From Bryoerythrophyllum caledonicum (lineage: Eukaryota > Streptophyta > Bryopsida > Pottiales > Pottiaceae): a stretch of DNA of 64,000 nt. Under the pieces are notes generated by a model. The model was not told the DNA's origin, ran no database searches, and worked only from the letters and a program-made list of their open reading frames with translations. The position numbers and the translations under genes were made by a program. Where the stretch lies: positions 16,558,990 through 16,622,989 of the forward strand of contig OZ020518.1 of assembly GCA_963971425.1 (NCBI GenBank). The letters are read 5' to 3'. Shown here in pieces: positions 13,251 to 36,971 of this stretch. The first letter of the stretch is position 1; every line of letters begins with the position of its first letter.

Positions 13251-13644
13251 TTAACCCTTAAAGGATGAGAAGCCCAGAGGTGGTTAGTTGTGGAGAAATC
13301 TGTGAATAGCTTTATTGATAGTTCATCGTTGTTTGATCAACAAATTGTAGAAACTTGCGTGGATCTGTGCACCTCCAACAAATGTAGTGAGACACTAAGC
13401 CGCACTTTGACCGATTTGCATGAAAGGAGATTCAATGGGGGCTAAACAATAATTCCACCATATTTCCGCGTATGAAGTGCTCTTCGCATTTGTGGTTGTA
13501 GACTTTTGGAGGTGGCTCATCCTCATGTGGTATGTGTGGATGAGTTTTTGTGACCCACTAGAAGGATTCCACATCAGACTATCCATGCTTTTAGGATAGG
13601 TGTCTACGCCATATGTAGATACGTCGTTGTCTTTAAAGGATTAA
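13251..13644. mobile_element. Possible 394-bp TTAA-bounded MITE
   Basis: The left end is TTAACCCTTAAAGGATGAG and the inverse of the right end is TTAATCCTTTAAAGACAAC, giving partly matching inverted ends flanked by TTAA. Its right TTAA (13,641-13,644) is shared with the next element. The inverted ends are short and imperfect, so this is tentative. Confidence 0.35.
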
Positions 13645-14577
13645 TCCCTAAATGTGCCAAGGCATTTTCTAAAACTATAAATTTTGGACTAGGTTTGGTG
13701 TGCTTTGATAAAAGCAGTGGAAGAATTTGGAATTAGGAGTTCACTTTTTTTTGCCAATGTAGGTGGTTTGGCAAGCCTAGGGTTGGATTCTTTTTTAAGA
13801 ATTGTCTAATGTTTTGATGTTTTTTAAAATACCAAATATGACCGGAGATTTGCCAAAAACATCAGAAATGGGACTATACTACAAGCATTTTAAGCCACGA
13901 TGGATGCAAGACATGGCCAAATTGCACAAAACATACCAATTCTAGAAGTCTTGAAGTGATAGAAATACTTCATGCATAACCCAACAAATAGAATACTTCA
14001 TGCATAATCCAAGGCAATGAATTATGAGAAATTTTTCAAAGGAAGGGGGGTCCATTGTTTGGCAAAGTTGAGGAAATACAATCTACAAAGAGAAGAAAAA
14101 GCGAGACTAGTAAACTATAGGAGAAAGTACAAATGATTAATGCAAAAATTAAGGCAAAATTGACAAATGTACCAACCACACACAAAGTCTACTAGAATTT
14201 AACTTTGATTAGACATGACATGCTCAAATGCATCTATGGATCAACTTGGTTTGCTAAAATTCATCAATGGTAGTCACATTACAACCACATCAAGTACATT
14301 AGATATTATCTGACGCATCTTTATTGCCGATAATAAGTGCACATACAAATACAAAGAAAGGCGTACATGATTCCATTGAAAAGACGTATGCACTAGATGA
14401 ATACATAAAAATGAGCTTTTGAATGAGTTCCTTATATGCAAATGAGGTGACAATTATATCTTCATTGCAACGCTTCAGACCAAATTAAAAAAATAAAATC
14501 ATAAGCCAAACATCACGAAAATGCAATGCAGAAGCGAGAGGGGAAGCCACACATCCCCTGGCAGCATAAGGGGTTAA
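13641..14577. mobile_element. TTAA-bounded repeat, copy B (937 bp)
   Basis: This is the full-length relative of the repeat at 1-883. The left end TTAATCCCTAAATGTGCCA and the inverse of the right end TTAACCCCTTATGCTGCCA match at most positions. TTAA therefore stands at both ends and the inverted ends begin with CCC. Non-coding. Probably a piggyBac-like non-autonomous element (inference from termini only). Confidence 0.55.
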
Positions 14578-14699
14578 TGGGAGGGGGGATTCCTTAGTAG
14601 AGGCCTTAGTAAGCTAATGTACATGAGTGCGAATGGAGCTGCGCTGGGCCCCAACAATGAGTGGCGGGCCCCACTAAACAAAGAGTAAATTTGCATGGA

Positions 14700-14960
14700 A
14701 TTTGAAAATATAAATTGGTTCCTAATGTCAACGTGTTGGGAACTCAACAGGAACCGGATAACACATTGGGACCATTGGAGAATGCTATTGGGAACACATG
14801 GGAACAATAAAAGAACTCGTTGGGAACACCATGTTGGAAATGTTGTGGAAAATCATCGGGAACGCCTCAGGAACTCTAGACGAACGTTATAGGAATTATG
14901 TAGGAACGCTCCATGAATACGGTGGGAACAATATGGAAACACAGTGGGAACTCGATATGA
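14700..14960. repeat. Degenerate GGGAAC-rich minisatellite
   Basis: The pentamer GGAAC or close variants recur many times over about 260 bases, mostly as TTGGGAAC or GTGGGAAC, separated by roughly 10-25 bases of diverged filler. No convincing protein is encoded. Confidence 0.55.
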
Positions 14961-15635
14961 ACAATGGGCCATGGATGAATTACTAGTATGGTTAAAAAGA
15001 TAAATTAGAAGAGGGCAAACAAATGGTTTGGTTAGGAACCAAATTAGATTTGACGAAGAAACTCGTTTGGACTTTTAGGGACCATATGTGGTTCCACATG
15101 ACCCCATTTGGACGTCATGTGCGTTAGCTAAGTGCAAGATGGTATGCAATCCGTGAACAAAGTAGTACCTATGTACCACTGCTAATCTACAGCACAATGT
15201 TGGCTTTGAAGAAAAGTATGCACTTGAATGAAAAGTGAGTGACAAAAGCAAGACCAGGAAATTGGAGTTCTCAAACCCCAGCTTGAAACCTGGTTTGGAG
15301 ACGTGGGACGCGGGATCACACTTGGGAGTTTTGAGACCTGAGATCTGGCAGCGGACGTGGGACCTGGAAATCGGGACGTCGAGAGGGAGTGGTCAGTGGT
15401 GGGGACAAGGGCGAGGGCGGGTCCTTGTTTGTTTGTGTGTTTCCTGTTTCCTTTTTGCTTTCCCGGCGTTGGTTGCTGTGAAGCCATGTTTGCGCAGCGA
15501 GTGAGCAGTTCCGAGGCCTGCCGTTCTTCCTTCCTTCCCTCCGCACTGGAATTGGAGTGCGGCGATTGTCGCTGAGGCTCTGTAGCGACCGGAGGGAGGC
15601 GATGCCGGGTTGACCTACTTGGAGGTCGCACAGAC
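14961..15635. promoter_or_regulatory. 5' flank of Tudor-domain exons (no motif assigned)
   Basis: The sequence becomes GC-richer from 15,280. A short upstream ATG at 15,603 is closed by an immediate stop before the Tudor-domain ATG at 15,636. No promoter element could be assigned with confidence. The long minus-strand frame over this region looks like a shadow. Confidence 0.3.
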
Positions 15636-16553
15636 ATGCCAGCCGGGAGCGGGACGGCAACAGCGGCCAGAGGTGATGCGATTTCGGTGTACTGGCCCTT
15701 GGACAAGACCTGGTACCATGGCAGAATCGAGAGCTTCGATGCGGGCTCTGGCGAGTGCGAGGTTCGGTACGACGACGGCGAGCGCCACACGCTCAATTTG
15801 TTGACGCAGACCAAGTACAAGGTCGAGGTGAAGCACGGTGTCCGCGGTTTGGAGCTAATTGACGTTGTGCGTGCCGAACATGGCCATGTTTGTAAGCAGC
15901 TTAGACACATCGGCGTTGCTCTTGGTTCTCTTTGTAAGTACTTCTGTCGTTTCATGCTCCTTTTTTTCCTTTCCTTTTCTTTTCCTTTTTTGTTCGGTGT
16001 GTCGTTTAGAAGGAGAGCGTTTGGAAGCAGGAATGAGAGGAGGTGGACGAGCGGCGGGAAGTGCATGTTCGGTGGTGTGAGTTTGACAATGTTGAATATG
16101 GACAATGTGTAGCGGACAAGTTGCCGTCGGCAGTATGTTGCTCAGGCAGGCAAGGCTGGTGGAGTGATTGGTACGCTGACATAGATTCTGCTGTGGAGGC
16201 CGGGAGCGTCATCGCGTTGGTAAAAGTGACTTACGAACTTGCTTGCCAGGTTAGGCTTCGGGGCGGTTACGTCCGTGACTGGTCTAACATCGTTTCAACG
16301 ATCTGGTGGAATAGGAAAGAGGTTAGCAGTGTTTCGTGTGACAAGCATTTCATGCGTTCTTCCTTTTTTTGGAGTTATATCTGCACTTTGCTGAGAGAGT
16401 CGGAGTTTGTCCAGGCGAGGAGTCTTTGGTTCGGGCGTTTGAGATCTGTGAAAACCTGTGAAGATCTAGTGAGCTGCGTGGAGGTGTTCAAAAACAACGC
16501 ATTGGACTGGAAGAAAGCACGGAAGCTTTTCTCTAACATCTACGATAGTTGTG
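15636..16553 (+). CDS. Tudor-domain protein exons, probably 5' part of the CHD gene
   Basis: The first exon starts at ATG 15,636 and encodes a Tudor-like fold (about residues 12-60) with VYWPLDKTWYHGRIESFD and YDDGERHTLNL, the pattern found in plant MSH6 and other chromatin proteins that read histone methyl marks. A pyrimidine-rich intron follows. A second exon (about 16,040-16,553) encodes a Trp-rich helical region. It contains RSLWFGRLRSVKTCEDLVSC followed by a DWKKA segment, which resembles WHIM/DDT-type chromatin motifs, and it ends in a GTATGT donor after 16,553. The junction between the two exons is unresolved: donors at 15,827, 15,891 and 15,933 are possible, and the frame stop at 16,034 requires an acceptor after it. 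No stop-promoter gap separates this from the CHD exons, so one gene is favoured, but a separate gene cannot be excluded. Confidence 0.5.
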
Positions 16554-17009
16554 GTATGTGTCCGAGTCTTAATTCGCAATTAGAAGCATAGACCTATCAC
16601 ATTTCGTTTCCATTTGCATCATACGAGGAGATTGTGCAGCCTCTCATACTGCCGGTGGTTGATGTCCGCAGAATCAGCGTGATAGGCTCCATGCTTGTGC
16701 AGCTACGCTAGATCTGGTGAGTCGTTTTCGTGGAGGTGATTGCTAGTATTTACCTAAAATGTTGGTGCAGTCCTTGTCTTCTATATAGTGGTTGTATTGA
16801 TGTAGTGGATGTGCTGAGGACGATGTAGAGTTCTTATATGGGAATGCTTTATATCGGGGAGACGATGTCGGGTCTGAAACTAGTTCTTTCTTGTCGATCA
16901 GATCAAGGATAAACTCAGAACGGAACGAGAAAGGGTTTACGGCATCCTCACCCTTGGGAGGAGCTATATCTTTGTACGGAATACAAGAGAAATAACAGAG
17001 GAGGGTCCG

Positions 17010-26231
<9,222 letters not shown>

Positions 26232-26501
26232 CAGAGTGTTGCAACACGGACTGGAACCAGGGAGGCTGTTTCTTTGGGTGCTAAGAGTAAGTCCTCAGAA
26301 ATAGTCTCACCTCAAAGTGCTCCACCGTTTTTAAAGACTCCGCCGGTTTTTTCTTCTAGGGATGCATCAGAAAATCTTCCAGCGGTTCTTTTGACTGTAT
26401 TAAGCCAATCGACTCCAAGAGGTGAAGCAGAACGAGAGGTACGGGAGATTGGAGGCAGATCTGCTAGATCAACTCGTCATCCCGCGACTGGAAACAGCTG
26501 A
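26232..26501 (+). other. Open frame continuing past CHD stop codon
   Basis: After TAG at 26,229-26,231 the same frame stays open for 89 codons to TGA at 26,499. Composition (Ser/Pro-rich) matches the preceding tail, and SLGAKSKSSEIVS after the stop echoes SLDTKSNSSDAVS before it. It could be the former C-terminus, a readthrough extension or 3' UTR. Confidence 0.5.
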
Positions 26502-28098
<1,597 letters not shown>

Positions 28099-28159
28099 TA
28101 CGAGGGAACTATCTACATTAACGCTGAAGCAAAATATCGTACAGAAGTGCAAGAACAAA

Positions 28160-30391
<2,232 letters not shown>

Positions 30392-31838
30392 TACTGATTT
30401 GGAGAAAACCTGATGGAACAGGAATTCAGCACACTGAGAAGCGCCACGCGGGAAGGAGGAAAGCTTGCTGGACAGAAGTAGACATGAGGAGCGCCTCAAA
30501 TGTCGTGTAACAGAATGCAGACCAAACTGAACCAGGAGCCAACAAACAACACAACCTAAACAAAGCCAAGCTAACCCACAACCTAAACAAGGACCGGGAA
30601 GCAGATGAAAGCAGTGCGACCACCAGAAAGAGGAAGGAAGAAGAAGCGCAAGGGAAGAAGAGATCTGCAACTGATCAGGACTCTCGCTCTTTGGCCGCCG
30701 TCACTCAATCCCTAATAATTTTGAAAAGCCCAATAAACAATACCCGCGAATCTTAAACCTCCGACCCAAGACAGAGATAGGAATAAACCCAAAGCTCAAA
30801 ATGGATTGCCACTATTCAACACGAGCGCGCCGCACGACAACACTCGCTCGACGTTGCAGAACTTTTGCCAGAACGAGAAACGCGCGCGAAAGAGCCGTTC
30901 GACACAGATGCTGCTCTCTTGCAAAAGCCCAAACTTATCCTCTCCAGGAAACCCAATCTCTCAAGCGAGAAACTGAGGAGGCGCTTCGCGAATGACGACG
31001 CAAGCCTCACCGCACGATCAGGCCATTAAACTCCAGGTGAAGCGAACTCCGGTCGCCGCCTCGAGACTGGTGTCGCAGGCGATACCCACAGATCTTGGCG
31101 CCAGACGCACAATCAAAGCCCGTCCTTGCACTTGCATGTGGGGTTTTGACTTGCCACTCCGACTATCAGAAGCAGCACTGCAGCACTTGGTCTCTCCTTC
31201 GACGTGCTGCACTAGGCATTGGCCGTGTCATCGACGTGACTCTTCCGCCTCCCGTAACGGTTTTCTATCCGGAATCGAAATGTATTTCATTTCCGAGGCT
31301 GGAAATAGGACAAAATGACGCAGGGGGAAAGATGCTTGGCACGAGCTATTCCGCGGCTGGAAATAGCATCCCTTCACGTGCCGCGTCCGAGGTGGAACGT
31401 CGATCTGTTTATGGCGGAGTAACGGTCCGCACTTCTCACTTCTTGAAATTCTAGAATTGGAGAATGTGGACAAGTATCTTCAGATCGGAGATTGGTAGAG
31501 TAAGATGTGCGAAACGGTCCCTTTACGGATTGATACTGTGCGCATTCATCTCTTCACGATTAAGTTCCTCGAACTCTTTCCAGACAGTTTTGTAGTGTAG
31601 TGTTCTTTTGAAATGAACAAGGTGAGTGCCTGAGAATCACACAGGTACCATGAATGTGTCAAGTGTATCATATCTGTTACCAAAACTCTTCGCAATACAA
31701 CGTGAAGACAGGAAGAGTACAATGAGCATTCAAAAGGTTTGTTCAATTGAAATGCAGATGCGAGTTGGAGAGAAAAAGCAGAGATTATCAGGAAAAAGAA
31801 TGTGATTGGGATTGCAAGCGAACAAGCTGAGTTGCGCT
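30392..31838. other. CDKA 5' region and STR10 3' flank
   Basis: CDKA transcript leader and promoter are expected here. The 30,780-31,330 part is GC-rich, fitting a promoter. No additional gene is supported. Short frames on both strands lack domains. Confidence 0.4.
30884..30891 (-). promoter_or_regulatory. Possible E2F site upstream of CDKA
   Basis: TTTCGCGC on the minus strand fits the E2F consensus TTTSGCGC and lies about 490 bases upstream of the CDKA start codon. E2F control of plant cell-cycle genes is known. Site use here is inference from an 8-base match. Confidence 0.25.
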
Positions 31839-33098
31839 TCATTTGTCTTTGATGGCGGATGAGCCTGATATTGAGTTCGACAAGTTGGACAAGAGCACAG
31901 CGAACTTGAGGAAGAGCTCGGAGGCACCTCCGACTGTCGCCCACTGCAACTTGGTGCCATTCTCGACCGTGACGAAGTCGCCATCTCGCACGTTGTTGAA
32001 GCCGCCTCCCAGCCAAGACAGGTCCTCGTAGCCCGCCTTCATGAGCTCCTCGATTGCCATCATGGACCTGTGAGAGATACAGGTGAGTTGATTGACATGG
32101 AGGTGAGATGTTTGATGAACTAACCTCCACAAGTACACATGTGAGGCATCAGAGATTCAGGTTGAGTGACAAACCTCATTCCTTCTCCGCATGCGACGAT
32201 GATCTTGTCGTTCTTGCTGGGAAGAGCCTCCTCGACTTGCGCGACAAACGAGCCGTTCGGTTTCGTGAAGCGCTGTCCGAGCCAGGCGCCACCGAAGCCG
32301 AACTGGATCTGCTTCTTCAGCAGCGTCACGGCGTCTGTGGCCTCGTCTTCCACGAAGAGAGGGACGTGGATGGATTCCACGACGTAGGCCTTCTCTCGCT
32401 CCCACATCGGCCGCACGTCCAGGAGCTTGTATACCGAGGCCTCCTCGGAGAGCAGCGGCTTAGCAGTTTGCGGGGCTATGGTTGGAATGTCACCCGATCG
32501 CAGCATTCTTTCCACATCCTGCACAGATGATGGAGAGAACTTACATTACCGTTGTGAAATCAGACTTATCTCTTGCAGATCCCCTCTTCACACATGCCGA
32601 GTCCAAAGCTTGATGCAGAAACAGCAATGTGCACACTAATCCTTTGGAAAACAGATGGTAAGCAGAAGTGAAAAATGATGTTATTGCTCGTAATCGCCAT
32701 TCCTAGCCGAAATTCTGGTAACCAAGTGCCAGTAACCTTCACATGTTTAATCATTCCAAGGCAACCCTTTTGTAGAATTTCTTGCAGTCAGAAAATCCAC
32801 GCAGCGAGGGCAATCATACTCTACTTCAATTACATTGTTGATGTTTTCCTGCAGTAACAAGAATGCACGACAGACAGAAATCCTGAGAGCGGGCAGAATG
32901 CGTTACCCTAATAGAGGCTCTCAGAGACGAATGCTGGAATCGGAGCTTCTTGAATACTTTTCCGGAGTTACATAGCCGACCCTGATGCTGCAGCTGCGCC
33001 GCAGCTTGTTGCCAGAGTGACGACGGCCGAAGACAACCGCGACCAGCTTGGCTACTTGATTGCGCAGACACAGTCGGCCTTGTCAACAAACTCTCCAT
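31839..33098 (-). CDS. STR10: Plastid rhodanese-like protein, STR10 type, 254 aa
   Basis: Three exons join in frame (minus strand): 33,098-32,907, 32,518-32,175, 32,067-31,839. Residues 1-64 are rich in Ser, Arg and Gln with few acids, like a chloroplast transit peptide. The rhodanese domain follows: KLLDVRPMWEREKAYV, HVPLFVEDE, KQIQFGFGGAWLGQRFTKPN, then the active-site loop ACGEGMRSM with the catalytic Cys and finally LSWLGGGFNNV. This order and spacing match Arabidopsis chloroplast rhodanese-like protein 10. A hydrophobic segment (LFLKFAVLLSNL) near the C-terminus may anchor it to a membrane. Rhodaneses transfer sulfane sulfur, but the plant substrate of this family is not known. It lies head-to-head with the zinc-finger gene at 33,847. 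Confidence 0.88.
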
Positions 33099-33846
33099 GG
33101 CTCAGTCACCGCTTAACGTAGTCTCAGCAGCAGCAGGTAAATACTACAGCAAGATCAAGTCCATCACCAAATGCCCATTGATGCTGTAAACCGCAACTTC
33201 TATGATGCCACCCAATTTCAACAACGCTTTCGCGAAAACTCGGTAACTCCGCACAACACAAACTTACATAAAACGCAACAGCAATGATCCTGAATCACAT
33301 CCACCCCTCATCTACGGCCAACCAGTACTGTTTTTCTGCGGGTGTATTTCGGAAACCTCCTTCACCTTTGCAGATTGCACATTGAACCCGGGAATCGTGA
33401 TTGAATGCACACAGATGAGATATTTTGCCGCGGCAAACTTGTAAGTGGATAAGCCCAGCGTTCGTTGCTGCACGACGGAATAGCGAAGGTTTCCGTCGTT
33501 GTCGTCACGTTCTCGTTCGTCATCGCTCATCAGGGGTTTAGGGTTTTAGGGTCGTGCTCAATCTCCCCGACTTTTTGAAACATCCTGAACACAACGCTCT
33601 CTCTGAGCACACGCGGAAATCGATATTCATGTGGCGGGATACTTTTCTTTGCGCGAATTTGGGCTGTATTTGAAGCTGGAGGCTAGTTTCAAATTCTGGA
33701 AGCATCTCAATTTCATTGAATTGAGTTTCCTGAGTTCGTTGATGGCTTCTAATTTTTTAGGTTGGCGACTTGATATGAGTAGTCATTTTGGATTGTGTAT
33801 TTGTTCGCAGGGTTTTTTCTTCCCCTCAAGATTTAGGGTTTAAGAG
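33099..33846. promoter_or_regulatory. Divergent promoter region with telo-box motifs
   Basis: This 748-bp spacer separates the divergent start codons of STR10 and the zinc-finger gene. GGGGTTTAGGGTTTTAGGG at 33,533-33,551 and ATTTAGGGTTTAAG at 33,831-33,844 contain the plant telo-box (AAACCCTAA on the other strand), common in promoters of housekeeping and plastid-related genes. A minus-strand frame from ATG 33,530 (first residues MSDDERERDDNDGNLRYSVV) may be a leader exon or chance. Confidence 0.5.
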
Positions 33847-34402
33847 ATGATGAGGGGTGGGCCGTTGCGGGTGGTGGCGACTGCGGGAGCTGCAGTGGCA
33901 GCAGGGATGTTCACGCTGTCGATGGCGTCTTCGGTTTCTCTGGGCGTGCTTTCCACCATCGTTGAGAAGCAGCGGGTATTGATTTTTCTCACTTTTTTTT
34001 TATTTCTTAGATTTTTCCAACATCTCATGTGCTCGGGTGATTCGATTTTGCAGAAAAAGACTGCACCGCAATGTGTATGTTGCAAAGGCCGAGGGTTCAC
34101 CGAGTGTCGACTCTGCAAAGGAGAGGCCACGATAGATTGGTCGCCGTTGTATGATCCTGTGATTGCCAGGCCCTGTGTTTGTCCGACTTGCGACGGCAAC
34201 AAGTACTGTCTTCTTTCACCTACTCGCACTGCTTTTGTGGTTGAAATTCATAGGTGCAGAATTTTGTGAATTTTCGCTTCAGTTTGAGTTGTTTTTAACT
34301 TATATGTAGTTTTAAAGATATTGGCCTTCGTTGATACGTGCATGATGTTATGTATGCAGGGTTCAGAAGTGCTTGAATTGTGTGGGGAAGGGATATGCGT
34401 AA
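33847..34402 (+). CDS. Small DnaJ-type cysteine-rich zinc-finger protein, 106 aa
   Basis: Three exons join in frame: 33,847-33,975, 34,054-34,202, 34,360-34,402. The N-terminal 43 residues are Ala/Val-rich and include a likely membrane or targeting segment. The rest carries four CxxC pairs in the DnaJ/Hsp40 cysteine-rich style: CVCCKGRG, CRLCKGEA, CVCPTCDGN and CLNCVGKG. These would bind two zinc ions. There is no J domain. Small plant proteins of this kind are mostly organellar and act as thiol or folding factors, as in the BSD2-like group. The exact job here is unknown. A second ATG immediately follows the first. Confidence 0.82.
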
Positions 34403-34858
34403 CAATATGTTTACAATTTGCCTTCGCGGACCGTCAAACCCTGGACAGAGGGGCTTCCTGTACATCAATTTTGAAGGGACCTCTGTTTTTTAATATTAAC
34501 AGTGCCATCCACGATTCTGTGGAGACGGTGTGGCTGGAGGAATTGTATGTGTGTCGTTGTATGGCTTTTGTCACCTCAGGTACATGATGTTTCATCAGTT
34601 TGGCGCTCTTATAAAACAAACTCTCGAAGCTATGGTTTAAGAATTATAGGAGGGCAGTGGGTCTAAGAACGCAGTGTTAATGGTCTTATCTCTGCAAAGA
34701 TGCCTCGCTCTTCTTCAATATTCAGGGCTTTGTTTGTCTTGAATTTTTCGAACCTATTCGAGTTCTTGTTTTGCTTACACATGCTCGAAGCAATGTACAG
34801 TACATATCAGGGCTGCCTAACCCTTGAACGCCGGAGCAGCCAAAAAGTATGCAGTGTA
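34403..34858. other. Intergenic DNA before Tc1 element
   Basis: No gene seen; probably 3' UTR of the zinc-finger gene, then flanking DNA. ACATGCTCGAAGCAATGTA (about 34,779-34,797) recurs almost exactly just beyond the right end of the Tc1 element. Confidence 0.4.
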
Positions 34859-36971
34859 CAGTACCCGGCAAGTCTGAATGGTGCAGTCACTGGTTCTGCT
34901 GAAATTCAGCATTGAACTCGTAACTTCAAAATCACACCACAAGCTCAAAAATTCATGAAATTGCAAACCGTAAATTGGATTTGGAAGATAGAGAAGTCTA
35001 GTTTTGAAAAACATTGATTTGTTATATTGAAAAATTTAAGAACATACAACAATAGTGCATTTTGTAGCACACTATCTACCACCTCGTACTACCACCTCTC
35101 GCATTAATTACAGCCTTCATTTGGTGAGGCATGCTAGCAATGAGAATGTCTAGAGTCTCCATAGATATGGCTTCCCATGCCTGCTCAATGCTCTTGACCA
35201 TTTCATCTTCGTTCTTTGGCCTAGTCTCTTTCTGTACAAAGTCTTTTAAAATCATCCACACATTCTCTATGGGATTCAAATCCGGTGAATTTGCAGGCCA
35301 TATAATCTTCTTGATCTGATGCGCTTCTCGCCATTGTTTTGGTAAGCTACTACGATGCACTGGGGCACCATCCTCCATGAGATGAAGACTTTGAGGATTA
35401 TCATGCATGAAGTAAAAGCCACTCAATCGACCCTCATACACAATGTCAACAAAATCGGTACTTGTTCGTCTATCAGATGGCATAATAACAATGGGGCACT
35501 TCTCATAACCTGTTAAAGCACCCCAAATCATAACGGATGTCCGTCCAGATTTTAAAATGGGTGCTAGGCAATCCCATGAGTAGCGTTCATACGCTCGCCG
35601 CCAAACTTTGACTTGCCGGTAATTCTTGCCTATCTCAAATGAGGACTCATCTGTCCATATTACATTCATCCAATCTAATACTTCCCAAGTCTCATGTATT
35701 CTAGCAAATGCCAATCTATCAGCTTTATGCTTGTCATTAAGAAAAGGCTTCTTTGTTGCAACACGACTACCAAATCCAATACGTTTAATCTCCTTCCTTA
35801 ACGTGCGCTCACAAACTTTCTCACTCATCTGTTCTATGATGGATACAAGTGGAATGTGTCTATTTTGTGTAAGAATGGGACCCAATTCCCTCCTATCTCG
35901 ATCATTCAATTTGCAATGTCGGCGTTTAGCCTTTCGAGTGACCACTGTTCCATCTCTACGGAATTTTTTCAAGACATTCTGAATGGTAGTATGTGGTATG
36001 CCTAACTTAATTCCAATGCTACATTGTGACATGCCTGAACAACTCATTCCAACTATGATGCCTTTGACCTCTGTACTCAAACGACGACCTCCCATTTCTC
36101 ACAAATTCAAAACACAATGAAATGCACCTCAAAATGAAAAAGTTAACCACTTCAAGATGCAATGAATTACCTGGCCCAACATAACACCACAATAAAAATA
36201 ACACTAGTTAAATTACAACCATGATCTCTTTATCTAAGCATTAGCACTTGATACTCATTTTGACTTGCACCTGATACTCATTACGACTTGCATCCCATAC
36301 TGAATCAAATAGGTAGCTACATAACTCATGTATACAATCAAACAACAAAATCAAAACTGAATCAACCACAATTTCAATAAAGAGTTCAAGTTTCTTGTTA
36401 AGCTAGCTCTATTGAGCAATTTCATTCAAAGTAGCTCCAATCTAAATTAGAAGCAAAGAGTGCGCACATACCTTCAAATAGACTTTAGAATCTGCTCAAA
36501 ACTTTGATACAAATTACACAATTGAAATGAATTTTGTTCCACTCAAAAACCTCCAAAATTTGATGCATGCATAACTAAAATCCACCATCAACAAAAACTC
36601 AAACGATCACCATCTAACCAAATGACATTTGAAGTGGTTCAATCCACTCACAAGCTCCATTTGTACAAAATTTCAGCTCAATCTAAGCAAATCTGTGGCC
36701 TCCATGTGCATCGATATTTCTTGAAGTTGTGTATAGGTTCTGCCACCGCAGCAACACATGTCTTTTCATTTCGATTGATATGGATATTTTTGAAATATCT
36801 CATTAAATGCTCAACAACACTTCTAACTAGACTACTAATCCTACCTAACAATACTAATTACAACTTCTAGGTCGAAGAGGTGGAAAGGAGAGAGCGATTC
36901 AAAGTCACAGGACCGCCGCTTCAACAAAACGTGGTTCAGTTCGTTGCACCATTCACACTTGCCGGGTACTG
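34859..36971. mobile_element. Complete Tc1/mariner element, 2,113 bp
   Basis: Both ends are present: left CAGTACCCGGCAAGTCTGAA and, inverted, right CAGTACCCGGCAAGTGTGAA. The inverted repeats are 27 bp with one mismatch, at 34,859-34,885 and 36,945-36,971. A TA dinucleotide flanks each side (34,857-34,858 and 36,972-36,973), the expected target duplication. It carries one open transposase gene on the minus strand. Confidence 0.9.
35076..36095 (-). CDS. Tc1-like DD34E transposase, 339 aa
   Basis: Single uninterrupted frame of usual Tc1 length. Residues 1-70 form a paired-type helix-turn-helix (GRRLSTEVKGIIVGM, SQCSIGIKLGIPHTTIQNVL) followed by a basic linker and a second DNA-binding unit. The catalytic triad is intact: Asp in VIWTDESSFE, Asp in LMEDGAPVHRS and Glu in NSPDLNPIENVW, with exactly 34 residues between the last two. 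It would cut and paste DNA at TA sites. The open frame and near-identical ends suggest recent activity. Tc1 DD34E elements are best known from animals and fungi, whereas typical plant mariner-like elements are DD39D. Confidence 0.95.
   Translation of the reverse strand: MGGRRLSTEVKGIIVGMSCSGMSQCSIGIKLGIPHTTIQNVLKKFRRDGTVVTRKAKRRHCKLNDRDRRELGPILTQNRHIPLVSIIEQMSEKVCERTLRKEIKRIGFGSRVATKKPFLNDKHKADRLAFARIHETWEVLDWMNVIWTDESSFEIGKNYRQVKVWRRAYERYSWDCLAPILKSGRTSVMIWGALTGYEKCPIVIMPSDRRTSTDFVDIVYEGRLSGFYFMHDNPQSLHLMEDGAPVHRSSLPKQWREAHQIKKIIWPANSPDLNPIENVWMILKDFVQKETRPKNEDEMVKSIEQAWEAISMETLDILIASMPHQMKAVINARGGSTRW

Noticed and set aside
1..14577. The two ~900-bp direct repeats as long terminal repeats of one huge retrotransposon
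   Set aside because: They have TTAA ends and inverted CCC termini rather than TG...CA, and no gag-pol lies between; two separate insertions of one MITE-like family fit better.
15182..16105. 307-codon minus-strand frame
   Set aside because: It overlaps the Tudor exon on the other strand, has no domain and a composition expected from the shadow of a GC-rich coding exon.
33533..33551. Interstitial telomere tract
   Set aside because: Only two or three TTTAGGG-like units with an extra T; better explained as a telo-box promoter motif.
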